In this document: in pieces, positions 8,993 through 19,039 of the stretch
Numbering within the stretch: the first letter of the stretch is position 1
How the letters are laid out: each line of letters starts with the position of its first letter
Origin: Legionella moravica DSM 19234
GTDB taxonomy: Bacteria; Pseudomonadota; Gammaproteobacteria; Legionellales; Legionellaceae
Assembly (NCBI RefSeq): GCF_000423305.1
Contig: NZ_AUHS01000011.1
Location: 62,001-126,000 of the forward strand
Reading direction: 5' to 3'
Length of the DNA stretch: 64,000 nt
Program-made: the position numbers and the translations under genes
Notes under the pieces: generated by a model
Told to the model about the DNA's origin: nothing
The model's database searches: none
What the model saw: only the letters and a program-made list of their open reading frames with translations

Positions 8993-10336
8993 ATGAATCA
9001 TTCCTTATATTTAGTCGCAGGCTTAGGCAAAACAGGATTATCTATAGCAAGGTACCTGCATAGAAAAAATAAACCCTTTATCGCATTTGATACCCGGATA
9101 GAGGCTCCTGGACTAGCAGAGTTTAAAGCGGAATTTCCTCATATTCCTGTTTATCTGCAATCGATACCCGAAGAACAATTAAGTCAGTTAACGGATATCA
9201 TCACCAGTCCTGGTTTGTCTCTGGATACGCCTTTTATTAAACAGGCGATTCAGTCAGGTGTTGCCGTCTATGGTGATATTGAGTGTCTGGCCAAAGAGAT
9301 TAATGCGCCTGTTGTAGCGATTACAGGAACGAATGGCAAATCTACAGTGACCACTTTAGTGGGCGAAATGGCGAAAGCCGCTGGATTCAGTGTTGCTGTC
9401 GCAGGTAATATTGGAACACCAGTACTGGATATGCTGGATGATGATCACCAGTATGATTTATGGGTTCTGGAATTATCCAGTTTTCAACTGGATTTGACTC
9501 ATTCTTTATCACCGATAGCCGCGACTATTCTGAATGTAACCCCGGATCATTTAGACAGACATCATACCATGGAAGCCTATACGCAGGCCAAACAACGAAT
9601 TTATCACCAGGCTAAGGTCGTCATTGTGAACCGTGAAGACGCGGCGACCATTCCGAGTGATGCAATGAACACAGGGGCTCAGCAGGTCTCTTTTGGCAGT
9701 GATGTTCCTGCCCCAGGCAATTGGGGAATCATCTCCAGAGAAGGGAGCATGTATCTGGCAAAAGGTAGTGAATGTCTTTTGTCTGTAGACTCCCTATTGA
9801 TCAAAGGAGTGCATAATTGGCTTAATGCGCTTGCTGCGTGCGCTTTGGCTGAGGCTGCTGGAATACCAGAACACCATATCGTGCAGGTATTGAAAACATT
9901 CTCAGGATTACCTCATCGTTGTCAATGGGTAAGGTCTCTGGATGGTGTCGAGTGGATAAATGATTCAAAAGGAACAAATGTAGGTGCCACGATCTCTGCT
10001 ATTAATGGAATAGGGGGTGCTATGCAAGGGAAAATTGTTCTTATCGCTGGAGGGCAAGGGAAAGGTGCTGATTTTAACGATTTGACGAAGCCGATTGCCG
10101 ATTTTGTTCGTTCCATTGTACTTATAGGAGAAGATGCTGACAAAATGGAGGCCGCTCTGGCTCATGTCGTGCCTGTAGTTCGTGCGTCTTCACTTGATAA
10201 TGCCGTGGTATTGGCGAAGACATGTGCAAAACCGGGCGATGTCGTTTTGTTATCACCCGCCTGTGCAAGTCTGGATATGTTTCGCGATTTCAATCATAGG
10301 GGGGATGTCTTTGCATCCTCCGTAAATGGATTGTAA
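8993..10336 (+). CDS. murD: UDP-MurNAc-L-Ala--D-Glu ligase MurD
   Basis: The 447-aa Mur ligase adds D-glutamate to UDP-MurNAc-L-Ala. The N-terminal Rossmann-like domain begins LVAGLGKTGLSIAR; the P-loop GTNGKST is at about residues 112-118, followed by LELSSFQLD, NVTPDHLDRH and NDSKGTNVGAT. The C-terminal motif LLSPACASLDMFRDFNHRG is typical of MurD. The length is normal for the family. It lies in the operon between mraY (13-base gap, AGGTG ribosome site) and ftsW (5-base gap). Confidence 0.97.
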   Translation: MNHSLYLVAGLGKTGLSIARYLHRKNKPFIAFDTRIEAPGLAEFKAEFPHIPVYLQSIPEEQLSQLTDIITSPGLSLDTPFIKQAIQSGVAVYGDIECLAKEINAPVVAITGTNGKSTVTTLVGEMAKAAGFSVAVAGNIGTPVLDMLDDDHQYDLWVLELSSFQLDLTHSLSPIAATILNVTPDHLDRHHTMEAYTQAKQRIYHQAKVVIVNREDAATIPSDAMNTGAQQVSFGSDVPAPGNWGIISREGSMYLAKGSECLLSVDSLLIKGVHNWLNALAACALAEAAGIPEHHIVQVLKTFSGLPHRCQWVRSLDGVEWINDSKGTNVGATISAINGIGGAMQGKIVLIAGGQGKGADFNDLTKPIADFVRSIVLIGEDADKMEAALAHVVPVVRASSLDNAVVLAKTCAKPGDVVLLSPACASLDMFRDFNHRGDVFASSVNGL

Positions 10337-10341
10337 GTAGC

Positions 10342-11517
10342 ATGCGACCAAGACATTTAAATCAAAGAGGGAAGCCAGTCAGTAAACCGATATCACTCTA
10401 TGACAAGTGGTTGATTGGAGCTGTTTTTGGCCTGGTGATTATTGGTTTGATGATGGTCGCTTCCAGTTCGGTGATGATCTCTACTAAATACTTTCACCAA
10501 CCGTTTCATTTTTTAATTCGACAGGCCTGTTATTTATTTTTTGGTTTAATGCTGGCCTTGATTGTAGTGCGTACGGACAGCAGTTTTTGGGAAAAAATAA
10601 GCATGCCCATGCTGATTATCTGTTTGGTGATGTTGCTTGTTGTGTTGGTCCCGGGAATTGGCCGATCTGTGAACGGTAGCAGGCGATGGCTTGCTTTTGG
10701 ACCCATAGGCATTCAAGTGTCAGAAATGGCAAAATTAACCATGATTTTTTATTTGGCAGGGTACTTGGTACGGCAGCAAGAAGCGGTGAGTAGCAGTATC
10801 TTCGGATTTATTAAGCCCATGATGATCTTGGGTGTTGTTTCCTTCTTATTGCTGCTAGAACCTGATTTTGGAGCTACTGTTGTTATTTCTGGTACCGTTA
10901 TGGCCATGCTGTTCCTCGCAGGAGTGAGATTAAGGTACTATATAGGTTTAATGATTGTGGTTATTGGCGCTCTCGCGCTTCTTGCCATTTCTTCACCTTA
11001 TCGTGTCGCCAGGTTAACTGCCTTTCTGGATCCCTGGGCTGATCAATATAATAGCGGATATCAACTCACGCAGTCTTTGATCGCATTTGGACGTGGGGGC
11101 TGGTTTGGCTCAGGTCTTGGTGAAAGCATCCAGAAACTAATGTACTTACCCGAAGCACATACCGATTTTTTATTCGCTGTACTTGCTGAAGAGTTAGGGT
11201 TGTTTGGAATTTTAGTTGTAATGCTGTTGTATAGTATACTTGTATTTAGGGGACTTAATATCGCATATACAGCCCATGTTCAAGATCGTCTCTTTGCTTC
11301 ATTTACGGCATATGGTCTGACTTTTTGGTTAGCCTTGCAGGCTGCAATCAATATGGGGGTTAATGTGGGTTTGTTGCCTACAAAAGGGCTAACTCTGCCA
11401 TTACTTAGTTACGGTGGTGCCAGTATAGTAATTAATTGTGTGGTTGTCGCATTGTTATTGCGAATAGACCATGAAAATCGTTGGCAGTCTCTTGGATTGA
11501 GAACGCAAACGGCATAA
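10342..11517 (+). CDS. ftsW: Lipid II polymerase / division protein FtsW
   Basis: The 391-aa SEDS-family protein has about ten membrane segments. It is the septal peptidoglycan glycosyltransferase that works with FtsI. Family motifs are visible: GRSVNGSRRWL, QVSEMAKL, LLEPDFGATVV, YQLTQSLIAFGRGG and LPEAHTDFLFAVLAEELG. The last cytoplasmic/periplasmic loop LLPTKGLTLPLLSYGG is also present. It begins 5 bases after murD, consistent with coupled translation. In most gammaproteobacteria murG follows ftsW; here murC follows directly after 9 bases. Confidence 0.96.
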   Translation: MRPRHLNQRGKPVSKPISLYDKWLIGAVFGLVIIGLMMVASSSVMISTKYFHQPFHFLIRQACYLFFGLMLALIVVRTDSSFWEKISMPMLIICLVMLLVVLVPGIGRSVNGSRRWLAFGPIGIQVSEMAKLTMIFYLAGYLVRQQEAVSSSIFGFIKPMMILGVVSFLLLLEPDFGATVVISGTVMAMLFLAGVRLRYYIGLMIVVIGALALLAISSPYRVARLTAFLDPWADQYNSGYQLTQSLIAFGRGGWFGSGLGESIQKLMYLPEAHTDFLFAVLAEELGLFGILVVMLLYSILVFRGLNIAYTAHVQDRLFASFTAYGLTFWLALQAAINMGVNVGLLPTKGLTLPLLSYGGASIVINCVVVALLLRIDHENRWQSLGLRTQTA

Positions 11518-11526
11518 GGGGGAATT

Positions 11527-12942
11527 GTGAATAATTCAGGACCATTTTTATCTACAAGGATGGGGCATGTAGAACAAATTCATTTTGTTGGTATCGGTGG
11601 CGTTGGCATGTGCGGTATCGCGGAAGTGTTGCATAATCAAGGTTATCGTATTACAGGTTCTGATATTGGTGAGAGCAGCACGGTACAGCGATTAAAATCG
11701 TTGGGTATACAGGTTCATATTGGTCATCGTGTTGAGAATATTCAAGGTGCTGATGTAGTTGTGCGTTCTTCGGCTGTTGATATGAATAATCCGGAGATTA
11801 TTGCCGCACGTGAATTAATGATTCCGGTGATCCCAAGGGCAGCAATGCTGGCTGAGTTAATGCGATTCAGGCATGGAATCGCTATTGCTGGAACTCACGG
11901 TAAAACGACGACCACCAGTCTGGTGAGTAGCTTGCTTGCCGAAGGTGGACTCGATCCCAGTTTTGTTATTGGTGGAAAACTAAATAGCTGCGGCAGCAAT
12001 GCACAATTAGGCAAATCGGCCTATTTTGTGGTTGAGGCGGATGAAAGCGATGCTTCATTTTTATTTTTAAAACCGATGATGGCAGTGGTTACCAACATCG
12101 ATGCTGATCATATGGATACCTATCAGGATGATTTTGATAAATTAAGAACTACGTTTCTTGAATTTTTACATCACTTGCCTTTTTATGGTCTGGCTGTGGT
12201 GTGCATAGAAGATGACGAAATTCAAAAAATTCTTCCAGCAATCCAAAGACCTACCTTAACCTACGGATTTAAAGAGGAAGCTCATTACCGCGCTGTAAAT
12301 TGGACACAAAATGAAATGCTCAGTCAGTTCACCGTAATTAGGCCCGCTCCTTATTCGCAATTAGCGATTGAGTTCCGATACCCTGGGCGTCATAATGTCT
12401 TGAATGCCTTGGCAGCAATTGCAATTGCAACAGAGCTGGGGGTTGATGATGAGTCCATTATTCGCGGTCTGAAAAAATTTCAGGGAGTAGGACGACGGTT
12501 TCAAATGCTGGGTGAACGACAGTTTGAACACGGCTCTGCTATAGTCGTTGACGACTACGGACATCATCCACAAGAAATTTTATCAACGATCGATGCATTC
12601 CGACGTGTTTGGCCGAATAGACGCCTGGTGCATGTATTTCAACCGCATCGTTACAGCAGGACCCAATCTTTATACAATCAATTTATCGATGTTTTAAGTC
12701 TTTCTGATGAATTGTTCCTGTTTGATATCTATGCTGCAGGCGAGAAAGCGATTCCAGGCGTTACCAGTGAGGGGTTGGCTCAAGGAATCAGGGGTAAAGA
12801 CAGACGAGTGACCCTGGTTAATGAACAATCTTTGAAAGAAAAACTGGACGAGCTGGTTAAAGATGGTGATGTTATTTTGATGCAGGGAGCTGGAAATATT
12901 GGCCAAATGGCAGTAAATCTAATGAAAAAGGGTGAAAATTAA
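11527..12942 (+). CDS. murC: UDP-MurNAc--L-alanine ligase MurC
   Basis: The 471-aa Mur ligase catalyses the first amino-acid addition, joining L-Ala to UDP-MurNAc. Motifs are the N-terminal IHFVGIGGVGMCGIAE, P-loop GTHGKTT at about residues 122-128, VVEADESDASFL and NIDADHMDTY, with VDDYGHHPQEI and HVFQPHRYSRT towards the C-terminal domain. A GTG start is chosen because AAGGGGGAA lies 5 bases upstream; an internal ATG at 11560 is the alternative. The gene ends normally, and one base after its stop comes the murB remnant. Confidence 0.96.
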   Translation: MNNSGPFLSTRMGHVEQIHFVGIGGVGMCGIAEVLHNQGYRITGSDIGESSTVQRLKSLGIQVHIGHRVENIQGADVVVRSSAVDMNNPEIIAARELMIPVIPRAAMLAELMRFRHGIAIAGTHGKTTTTSLVSSLLAEGGLDPSFVIGGKLNSCGSNAQLGKSAYFVVEADESDASFLFLKPMMAVVTNIDADHMDTYQDDFDKLRTTFLEFLHHLPFYGLAVVCIEDDEIQKILPAIQRPTLTYGFKEEAHYRAVNWTQNEMLSQFTVIRPAPYSQLAIEFRYPGRHNVLNALAAIAIATELGVDDESIIRGLKKFQGVGRRFQMLGERQFEHGSAIVVDDYGHHPQEILSTIDAFRRVWPNRRLVHVFQPHRYSRTQSLYNQFIDVLSLSDELFLFDIYAAGEKAIPGVTSEGLAQGIRGKDRRVTLVNEQSLKEKLDELVKDGDVILMQGAGNIGQMAVNLMKKGEN

Positions 12943-12943
12943 C

Positions 12944-13075
12944 ATGCACGCAATGGAACAGGATTGTGTCCTTGTTGCAGATATTGAAGCTGTGATTTAT
13001 TTGGTGCAAACTAAAGTTAAAGAGCAAACAACTATAGAGTTGATGCACGAAGTACATATTATTGGAGACTGTTAA
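12944..13075 (+). pseudogene. murB: MurB remnant, C-terminal 43 codons
   Basis: A short open frame of 43 codons fills the gap between murC and ddl. It reads [19 protein letters not shown] then [12 protein letters not shown], matching the last helix and strand of MurB (the pattern LI-x-x-VQ-x-x-V-x-x-x-x-x-IELE-x-EVRIIG). In many genomes murB sits exactly between murC and ddl. The FAD-binding and catalytic parts of the UDP-GlcNAc-enolpyruvate reductase are absent, so this cannot be an enzyme. The ATG starts one base after the murC stop, and the TAA overlaps the ddl ATG (TAATG). The open frame therefore may still serve as a coupling leader for ddl. A functional murB must exist elsewhere. The remnant is too short for proof by eye. 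Confidence 0.65.
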
Positions 13076-14169
13076 TGTCTAAGCTTATCAACCTTGTTTT
13101 GCTTTATGGCGGGAAATCAGGCGAGCATGAAGTTTCCCTCACTTCAGCGTCTTCGGTTCTCAGGCATCTGGATTCTGAAAAGTACCATATTATTCCGATA
13201 GCAATGGATAAAAATGGGCAGTTTCATTTGCACACTTACACCGATTTGCTGAATTATAAAGAAAAACTCCCTGTAGTAACCGAGTTTTCGAAACCATTGG
13301 ACAGTTTGGTAAGTAATGGTCGCCTTGCTGTTGATGCCGATGTCGTTTTTCCTGTAGTGCATGGTCCGTTATACGAAGATGGCAGCCTGCAAGGCTTGCT
13401 CGAGTTGGCTGGCGTGGCCTATGTGGGTTGCGATGTACTGCCTTCAGCCATTGGTATGGATAAGGATATGGCACGAAGAGTCGCATGCATTGATGGCCTT
13501 CATTCTGCCCAGTATCAATTATTATCCTGGCATACTACTCCGGCTGAAAGACAGCAGTTTTGTAATGATGTTTCTGCTGAATTGGGTTGGCCCTTATTTG
13601 TAAAGCCTTGTTCCTTAGGATCCAGTGTTGGTATTCATAAAGCAAGAAATATGGCCGAGTTGGTTGCTGCTGTAGATGATGCCTTACGGTACGATGAAGA
13701 AATCCTGGTTGAACAATTCATTCAGGGTCGAGAAATTGAATTGGCTGTACTAGAAAATAATAAACCTTCTGCCAAGCCTCGAGTCAGTGTGGCGGGAGAA
13801 ATCCGGGTGAATCATCCAGATGGTTTTTATTCATATACCGCTAAATATCTGGAAAGTACTCAGACTGATTTAATCATTCCAGCGCTGTTAAATGAGAAAC
13901 TGAGTGAGCGTTTAAAACAAGCTGCTGCCGATATTTTTTCACGATTAAAATGCAAAGGAATGGCGCGAGTTGATTTTTTTGTAAATGATAAAACAGAAGA
14001 AATATACTTTAATGAAATCAATACATTGCCCGGTTTCACCTCAATCAGCATGTATCCCAAACTGTGGCAGGCTAGCGGTTTGACTTACTCTGAGTTACTT
14101 GATGAACTGATTCAAATTGCAATGACACATCAACACTGTCGACAACATTTAGTGACTAATTACCTGTGA
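13075..14169 (+). CDS. ddl: D-alanine--D-alanine ligase
   Basis: The 364-aa ATP-grasp ligase makes the D-Ala-D-Ala dipeptide used by MurF. Motifs are [17 protein letters not shown] at the start, [38 protein letters not shown] and the metal-binding [20 protein letters not shown]. The length is typical of the DdlA/VanA-like longer form. The ATG overlaps the TAA of the murB remnant by one base, and the 3' end overlaps the GTG of ftsQ by four bases, so translation is coupled on both sides. Confidence 0.95.
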   Translation: MSKLINLVLLYGGKSGEHEVSLTSASSVLRHLDSEKYHIIPIAMDKNGQFHLHTYTDLLNYKEKLPVVTEFSKPLDSLVSNGRLAVDADVVFPVVHGPLYEDGSLQGLLELAGVAYVGCDVLPSAIGMDKDMARRVACIDGLHSAQYQLLSWHTTPAERQQFCNDVSAELGWPLFVKPCSLGSSVGIHKARNMAELVAAVDDALRYDEEILVEQFIQGREIELAVLENNKPSAKPRVSVAGEIRVNHPDGFYSYTAKYLESTQTDLIIPALLNEKLSERLKQAAADIFSRLKCKGMARVDFFVNDKTEEIYFNEINTLPGFTSISMYPKLWQASGLTYSELLDELIQIAMTHQHCRQHLVTNYL

Positions 14170-14906
14170 AAGAGAACATCAAGAAAAAGGATGTTGATTC
14201 CGATGGGCTGCGCTATGCCAGTCTGTTGGGGTTATTAATTGTAAGTGCCTTGCTGCTGGCAGGGCGTTTGGGTTATTTATACCTTGCTGATGCGGAACGT
14301 TTTCCGATAACTACAATTAAAGTTGCAGCCAGTTATGAGCATGTCAGTCATAAGGAATTGGAGTCCATATTGGCAAAACATTTGAGTGCCAGTTTTTTTG
14401 CTTTACCGGTGAGCCAGTTACAAAATGAACTTAATGCAATAAACTGGATTGAAAGTGCTTATGTGGAACGAGTCTGGCCTGATACAATTAAAATCAAGTT
14501 GGTAGAAAAGAATCCTGTTGCCATTTGGGACAATGCCTTGATGACCGAGGATGGCAAATTATTTAATGAGGGTGATGTTCCTGCTGATTTAAGCATCCCA
14601 AAATTGAAAGGTCCCATCGGTCAACAATTAGACGTCTTACAAGTTTATGAAAAATTGAGTAAGATATTATCATCGTATGGTTTAAATGCTTCTGGATTGA
14701 GCTTAAGAGACAATCAGGCCTGGGTGTTAATACTGGGTAATGGCGTAAAAATATACTTAGGAAAGAAAGAGTTAGAAGCGCGATTGCTGCGTTTTTGTAA
14801 AGCATATCCTGCAGTGTTTGCTGAAAAAGCAGATCAGTTGGCGAGCGTGGATTTACGTTATCCACGTGGAATGGCAGTGCAGTGGAAACAACAAACGGGA
14901 CGATAA
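14166..14906 (+). CDS. ftsQ: Cell division protein FtsQ
   Basis: The 246-aa bitopic protein has a short cytoplasmic N-terminus, a membrane segment at about residues 17-38 ([21 protein letters not shown]), a POTRA domain (about 45-115, containing [19 protein letters not shown]) and the FtsQ/DivIB beta domain. It links early and late divisome proteins and binds FtsB/FtsL. The GTG start at the GTGA overlap with the ddl stop is the only start that keeps the N-terminal charged segment. The stop overlaps the ftsA ATG by one base. Confidence 0.92.
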   Translation: MKENIKKKDVDSDGLRYASLLGLLIVSALLLAGRLGYLYLADAERFPITTIKVAASYEHVSHKELESILAKHLSASFFALPVSQLQNELNAINWIESAYVERVWPDTIKIKLVEKNPVAIWDNALMTEDGKLFNEGDVPADLSIPKLKGPIGQQLDVLQVYEKLSKILSSYGLNASGLSLRDNQAWVLILGNGVKIYLGKKELEARLLRFCKAYPAVFAEKADQLASVDLRYPRGMAVQWKQQTGR

Positions 14907-16144
14907 TGGCTAAAAAAATAGAAAAAAATATTATCACTGGATTGGATATTGGCACTTCAAAAATAATTGCCTTAATTGGTGAAGTGACCTCTGATGGAGC
15001 GATTGAAATAATTGGAATTGGCCGCCATCCTTCTCGCGGTTTAAAACGTGGAGTCGTCGTTGACATAGAAGCCACAGTTAATTCCATACAACGCGCAGTG
15101 CAGGAAGCCGAGTTAATGGCGGGCTGTGAAGTCAGAACCGTTTATGCAGGGATAGCCGGAAGTCATATCCGTAGTTTGAACTCCCATGGGATTGTTGCTA
15201 TTCGGGATCAGGAAGTGTCTCAGGCTGATGTGGAACGAGTGATTGATGCAGCCAAGGCCGTGGCCATACCTGCCGATCAAAAAATTCTCCACATATTGCC
15301 TCAGGAATTCATCATTGATCATCAGGGTAGTATCCGTGAGCCTATAGGCATGGCTGGAGTCAGGTTGGAGTCCCGGGTGCATATAGTTACCGGATCAGTC
15401 AGTGCCGCTCAGAATATAGTCAAGTGCGTCCGTCGGTGTGGATTGGAAGTCAATGACATCATTTTGGAGCAACTGGCATCCAGTCATGCGGTACTGACTG
15501 AAGATGAAAAAGATTTGGGTGTTTGCCTGATTGATATTGGTGGTGGTACTACTGACATTGCCATATTCTGTGAAGGGGCAATTCAGCATACTTCAGTAAT
15601 TCCCATCGCAGGAGATCAGGTGACAAATGATATAGCGATGGCTTTACGAACACCAACAAAGGCTGCGGAAGCAATTAAATTGACCCACGCCTGTGCTTTA
15701 CCTGAACTGGCAAACTCAAATCAAATGCTGGAAGTTGCAAGCGTCAATGAACGGCCAGGAAGAAAAATATCAGCCAAGGCGCTGGCTGATGTCGTTTCTG
15801 CCCGATATGAAGAGTTGTTCTCTTTGGTTCGCAATGAGCTAAAACGAAGCGGATTTGAAGACAGAATGGCTGCTGGTATTGTCCTGACTGGTGGCGCTTC
15901 TAATGTCAGGGGCGCAATTGAACTTGCGGAATTAAATTTTGAAATGCCAGTTCGCAAAGGATGTGCGCATCATGTATCTGGTCTGGCAGAGGCTACTGAA
16001 AATCCCTCTTTTGCTACCGGTGTTGGCTTGCTGCTTCATGGCTTCCAACAGCAATATGAAGGAGGATATAATGTGCCAGCATTGAATGATAATACCAAGG
16101 GAATTTGGTCACGAATGAAAGAGTGGTTCCAGGGTAATTTTTAA
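14906..16144 (+). CDS. ftsA: Cell division protein FtsA
   Basis: The 412-aa actin-fold ATPase anchors FtsZ polymers to the membrane. The first phosphate motif is TGLDIGTSKIIALIGE. The second is GVCLIDIGGGTTDIAIF, and the adenosine motif is IVLTGGASNVRGAIELAE. The C-terminal amphipathic helix is WSRMKEWFQGNF, the membrane-targeting sequence. The start is the ATG in the TAATG overlap with ftsQ; an in-frame GTG 24 bases upstream, inside ftsQ, is less likely because FtsA proteins begin close to the first beta strand. A 145-base gap separates it from ftsZ. Confidence 0.96.
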   Translation: MAKKIEKNIITGLDIGTSKIIALIGEVTSDGAIEIIGIGRHPSRGLKRGVVVDIEATVNSIQRAVQEAELMAGCEVRTVYAGIAGSHIRSLNSHGIVAIRDQEVSQADVERVIDAAKAVAIPADQKILHILPQEFIIDHQGSIREPIGMAGVRLESRVHIVTGSVSAAQNIVKCVRRCGLEVNDIILEQLASSHAVLTEDEKDLGVCLIDIGGGTTDIAIFCEGAIQHTSVIPIAGDQVTNDIAMALRTPTKAAEAIKLTHACALPELANSNQMLEVASVNERPGRKISAKALADVVSARYEELFSLVRNELKRSGFEDRMAAGIVLTGGASNVRGAIELAELNFEMPVRKGCAHHVSGLAEATENPSFATGVGLLLHGFQQQYEGGYNVPALNDNTKGIWSRMKEWFQGNF

Positions 16145-16289
16145 TTGATTAGACACATGATTTTATAAAATTTTGACGAATACTCATGACGATTGAGTAA
16201 ACGATTAGGGGTTGCATCATAATGCAACATGTTCAAAACTGTTTTAAAGTGATAAGCAGAACAAAGCAGCACACTAGGGGAGCGGGGTT

Positions 16290-17495
16290 ATGTTTGAATT
16301 AATGGAAAGCAGCCATCATGATAATAATGCTGTAATAAAAGTAGTCGGTGTTGGTGGTGGCGGCGGTAACGCTGTGGAACATATGGTTGCTGAAAATATT
16401 GATGGTGTCGAGTTTATTTGTGCTAATACAGACGCCCAGGCATTAAAAGGTTCCAATGCTAAAATTCATATTCAATTAGGTGACGAACTGACCAAGGGAT
16501 TGGGGGCAGGAGCTAATCCTCAAATCGGCCGTGAAGCTGCAGAAGAAGACAGAGATCACATACGAGAAATCTTAAGCGGTGCGGATATGGTTTTTATTAC
16601 AGCAGGTATGGGCGGAGGCACTGGAACAGGTGCTGCACCAGTATTTGCCGAGATTGCCAAAGAATTGGGAATCTTGACCGTTGCTGTTGTAACCAAGCCA
16701 TTTTCTTTTGAAGGAAAGCAACGAGCACTTGCAGCTGAAGATGGAATCCGTCGTTTGGCTGAGCATGTTGATTCATTGATAACAATACCAAACAATAAAT
16801 TATTAAGCGTTTTAGGAAAAAACATCAGTTTACTGAATGCGTTTAAAGCGGCAAACAACGTGTTGCTTGGTGCCGTAAAGGGTATATCGGACTTAATTAC
16901 TCGTCCTGGATTAATCAACGTGGATTTTGCTGACGTGCGAACAGTAATGTCAGAAATGGGTATGGCCATGATGGGAACAGGAAGTGCTGTAGGCGAGCAA
17001 AGAGCCAGACAAGCAGCTGAAGCAGCAATCGCTTCTCCTTTACTGGAAGATGTGAATTTTTCCGGAGCACGAGGAATACTGGTCAACATTACTGCCGGTC
17101 TGGATATGTCTATTGGCGAGTTTGAAGAAGTTGGCGACGTGGTTAAAGAATTTATTTCCGATGATGCAACCGTGGTCGTGGGTACCGTAATTGATCCTGA
17201 CATGACTGATGAAATGCGGGTTACTGTAATCGTAACTGGTTTGGGTGACATGAGACAACGTCATCAACAGCCGCAACAACAAGGTCAAAGAGCTCGTTTA
17301 ATGGAATCCACTCGAAGTGATGGGTCTCTTGACTATCACCAATTGGATCGGCCTGCGGTTATTCGTAAACAAGCTCAAAGTGCTTCTTTATCTCCATCTG
17401 CTGCAAAAACTAAAAATCCTGTTAGTGATAGTGTTCCAGATGTTGATTATCTGGATATACCAGCCTTCCTTCGTCGTCAGGAAGAGGAAGCCTAG
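16290..17495 (+). CDS. ftsZ: Cell division GTPase FtsZ
   Basis: The 401-aa tubulin homologue forms the division ring. It has [14 protein letters not shown] near the N-terminus, the tubulin signature GGGTGTG at residues 108-114, the T7 loop [15 protein letters not shown], a glutamine-rich linker after about residue 320 and the conserved C-terminal peptide [11 protein letters not shown] that binds ZipA and FtsA. The upstream 145-base gap contains a small GTTGCAT-CATA-ATGCAAC hairpin and a strong purine-rich ribosome site (GGGGAGCGGGG), suggesting high expression and its own promoter in addition to read-through from ftsQA. A terminator-like hairpin follows. Confidence 0.98.
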   Translation: MFELMESSHHDNNAVIKVVGVGGGGGNAVEHMVAENIDGVEFICANTDAQALKGSNAKIHIQLGDELTKGLGAGANPQIGREAAEEDRDHIREILSGADMVFITAGMGGGTGTGAAPVFAEIAKELGILTVAVVTKPFSFEGKQRALAAEDGIRRLAEHVDSLITIPNNKLLSVLGKNISLLNAFKAANNVLLGAVKGISDLITRPGLINVDFADVRTVMSEMGMAMMGTGSAVGEQRARQAAEAAIASPLLEDVNFSGARGILVNITAGLDMSIGEFEEVGDVVKEFISDDATVVVGTVIDPDMTDEMRVTVIVTGLGDMRQRHQQPQQQGQRARLMESTRSDGSLDYHQLDRPAVIRKQAQSASLSPSAAKTKNPVSDSVPDVDYLDIPAFLRRQEEEA

Positions 17496-17547
17496 TTGCA
17501 CGAATACTCGAGTGTATTTTTTAAACGATTCTGAGTTTTAAAATGGA

Positions 17548-17575
17548 GCACAGTCTTATGCAGGCTGTGCGTTTT
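17548..17575 (+). terminator. Terminator-like hairpin after ftsZ
   Basis: Stem GCACAGTC/GGCTGTGC (8 bp with one G-U pair) with loop TTATGCA is followed by GTTTT. It lies 52 bases after the ftsZ stop and would separate ftsZ from lpxC transcription. Confidence 0.5.
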
Positions 17576-17839
17576 AAGGTTGTGATCGTCTGAATGACGC
17601 TTGAAACAGGCTTTCAAATAAATGATTTGTTCTTGATTAATGTATTGATTTTAGATTAGAGATGCGTTCTGGATAATACGAATCAATTAAGTGTTTTTCG
17701 TAAATCCTGGCAATATTATTAGGGAAAAATAGGTCTATACGGTTTAAGTATAGAAAAAAATTAGACTAATCAATAAATTGTTGCTAAGATCAAGAGGTTT
17801 TTGCGCGCAAAATAAATAAAGAAAAAAGGTGAGCACTGA
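17576..17839 (+). promoter_or_regulatory. ftsZ-lpxC intergenic region
   Basis: This AT-rich gap has no gene. It must hold the lpxC promoter if the hairpin at 17548 terminates. No convincing -35/-10 pair can be singled out by eye. The sequence just before lpxC has an AAAAAAGGTGAG ribosome site 8 bases from the ATG and a GCGCGC palindrome at about 17802. Confidence 0.35.
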
Positions 17840-18754
17840 ATGATAAAACAAAGAACTCCTAAAAAGGTAATCCAGGCTACTGGCGTTGGGTTGCATTCCG
17901 GTGAGAAAGTGCTTTTAACCTTAAGACCCGCTCCTGTTAATACAGGGATCGTTTTTAGAAGAGTGGATCTGTCACCAGTTGTCGAAATTCCAGCATCCTA
18001 CGAATATGTCGGGGATACCATGCTCTGTACTACTTTACATCATGGAAATGTTAAAATTGCAACTGTAGAACATCTCCTGTCTGCTTTGGCTGGTTTAGGT
18101 ATTGATAATGCCTACATTGATGTCAATGCGCCAGAGTTACCGATTATGGATGGCAGTGCAGCACCCTTTGTTTTTCTGATTCAATCTGCTGGCATAAAAG
18201 AGCAAAATGCTGCCAAGAAGTACATCCGTATTCTTAAGCCCATTCGTGTTGAAGACAATGGTAAATACGTTCAGTTCTTACCGCATAAAGGGTATAAGGT
18301 TTCTTTCACTATTGATTTTGATCACCCTGTATTTAATGACAAGCCCCAAACCGTTAGTTTTGATTTTTCAGGCACTTCCTATGTGAAAGAAGTCTGCCGT
18401 GCCAGAACTTTTGGTTTTCTTTCCGACTATGAAAAATTGCGGGAATGTGATTTGGCTAAAGGCGGTAGCCTGGATAATGCTATCGTTGTTGATAATTACC
18501 GTGTACTTAATGAAGATGGATTACGTTTTGAATCAGAATTTGTGACTCATAAAGTTCTCGATGCAATTGGTGACTTATATTTGTTGGGTTCCAGTTTAAT
18601 TGGTGCATTTGAAGGGTATAAATCAGGTCACGAATTGAATAACAGGTTATTACGTGAATTAATGGTCAGGCAAGACGCTTGGGAATATACCTATTTTGAC
18701 GCAGAAAATTATTTGCCATCAATGCAATCTGAATATTATCCTGTCGAAGCCTAA
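17840..18754 (+). CDS. lpxC: UDP-3-O-acyl-GlcNAc deacetylase LpxC
   Basis: The 304-aa zinc enzyme catalyses the committed step of lipid A synthesis. The zinc and catalytic residues are visible: [10 protein letters not shown] (first His, about residue 78), HKVLDAIGD (second His and Asp ligand) and [11 protein letters not shown] (general acid/base His). The N-terminus [19 protein letters not shown] is the standard LpxC opening. Length and position downstream of ftsZ match the usual gammaproteobacterial order (ftsZ-lpxC, formerly envA). Confidence 0.97.
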   Translation: MIKQRTPKKVIQATGVGLHSGEKVLLTLRPAPVNTGIVFRRVDLSPVVEIPASYEYVGDTMLCTTLHHGNVKIATVEHLLSALAGLGIDNAYIDVNAPELPIMDGSAAPFVFLIQSAGIKEQNAAKKYIRILKPIRVEDNGKYVQFLPHKGYKVSFTIDFDHPVFNDKPQTVSFDFSGTSYVKEVCRARTFGFLSDYEKLRECDLAKGGSLDNAIVVDNYRVLNEDGLRFESEFVTHKVLDAIGDLYLLGSSLIGAFEGYKSGHELNNRLLRELMVRQDAWEYTYFDAENYLPSMQSEYYPVEA

Positions 18755-19039
18755 TCCAAACATAATGACACCATCAGGCTATTTTTTAGCTTCATTCAGG
18801 GTGTGTTGATAATCATTTAATGACTTGTCATAACACCCTGGTTAAAGGCTAAAGAACTTGTTGGCGTAACTTATTAGTCAGCTCATCTCCACAGTAGCGG
18901 AGTTCCATTACAGTGATGCTATGGTTCTCATTAAATAAATCTTTAATAGTGATGTATCTATCTCAGTAATATTAAATTGATTGGATGTTTTCTATTAATT
19001 TGTAATATGCTCTGGATATAAAGGCAAAGGAGTCGCACG

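Noticed and set aside
14563-15087. Minus-strand open frame of 174 codons over ftsQ/ftsA
   Set aside because: Antisense shadow of two well-supported genes.
16556-17251. Long minus-strand open frame (231 codons) in ftsZ
   Set aside because: It is the antisense of a conserved ftsZ, of low-complexity composition, with no ribosome site or family likeness.
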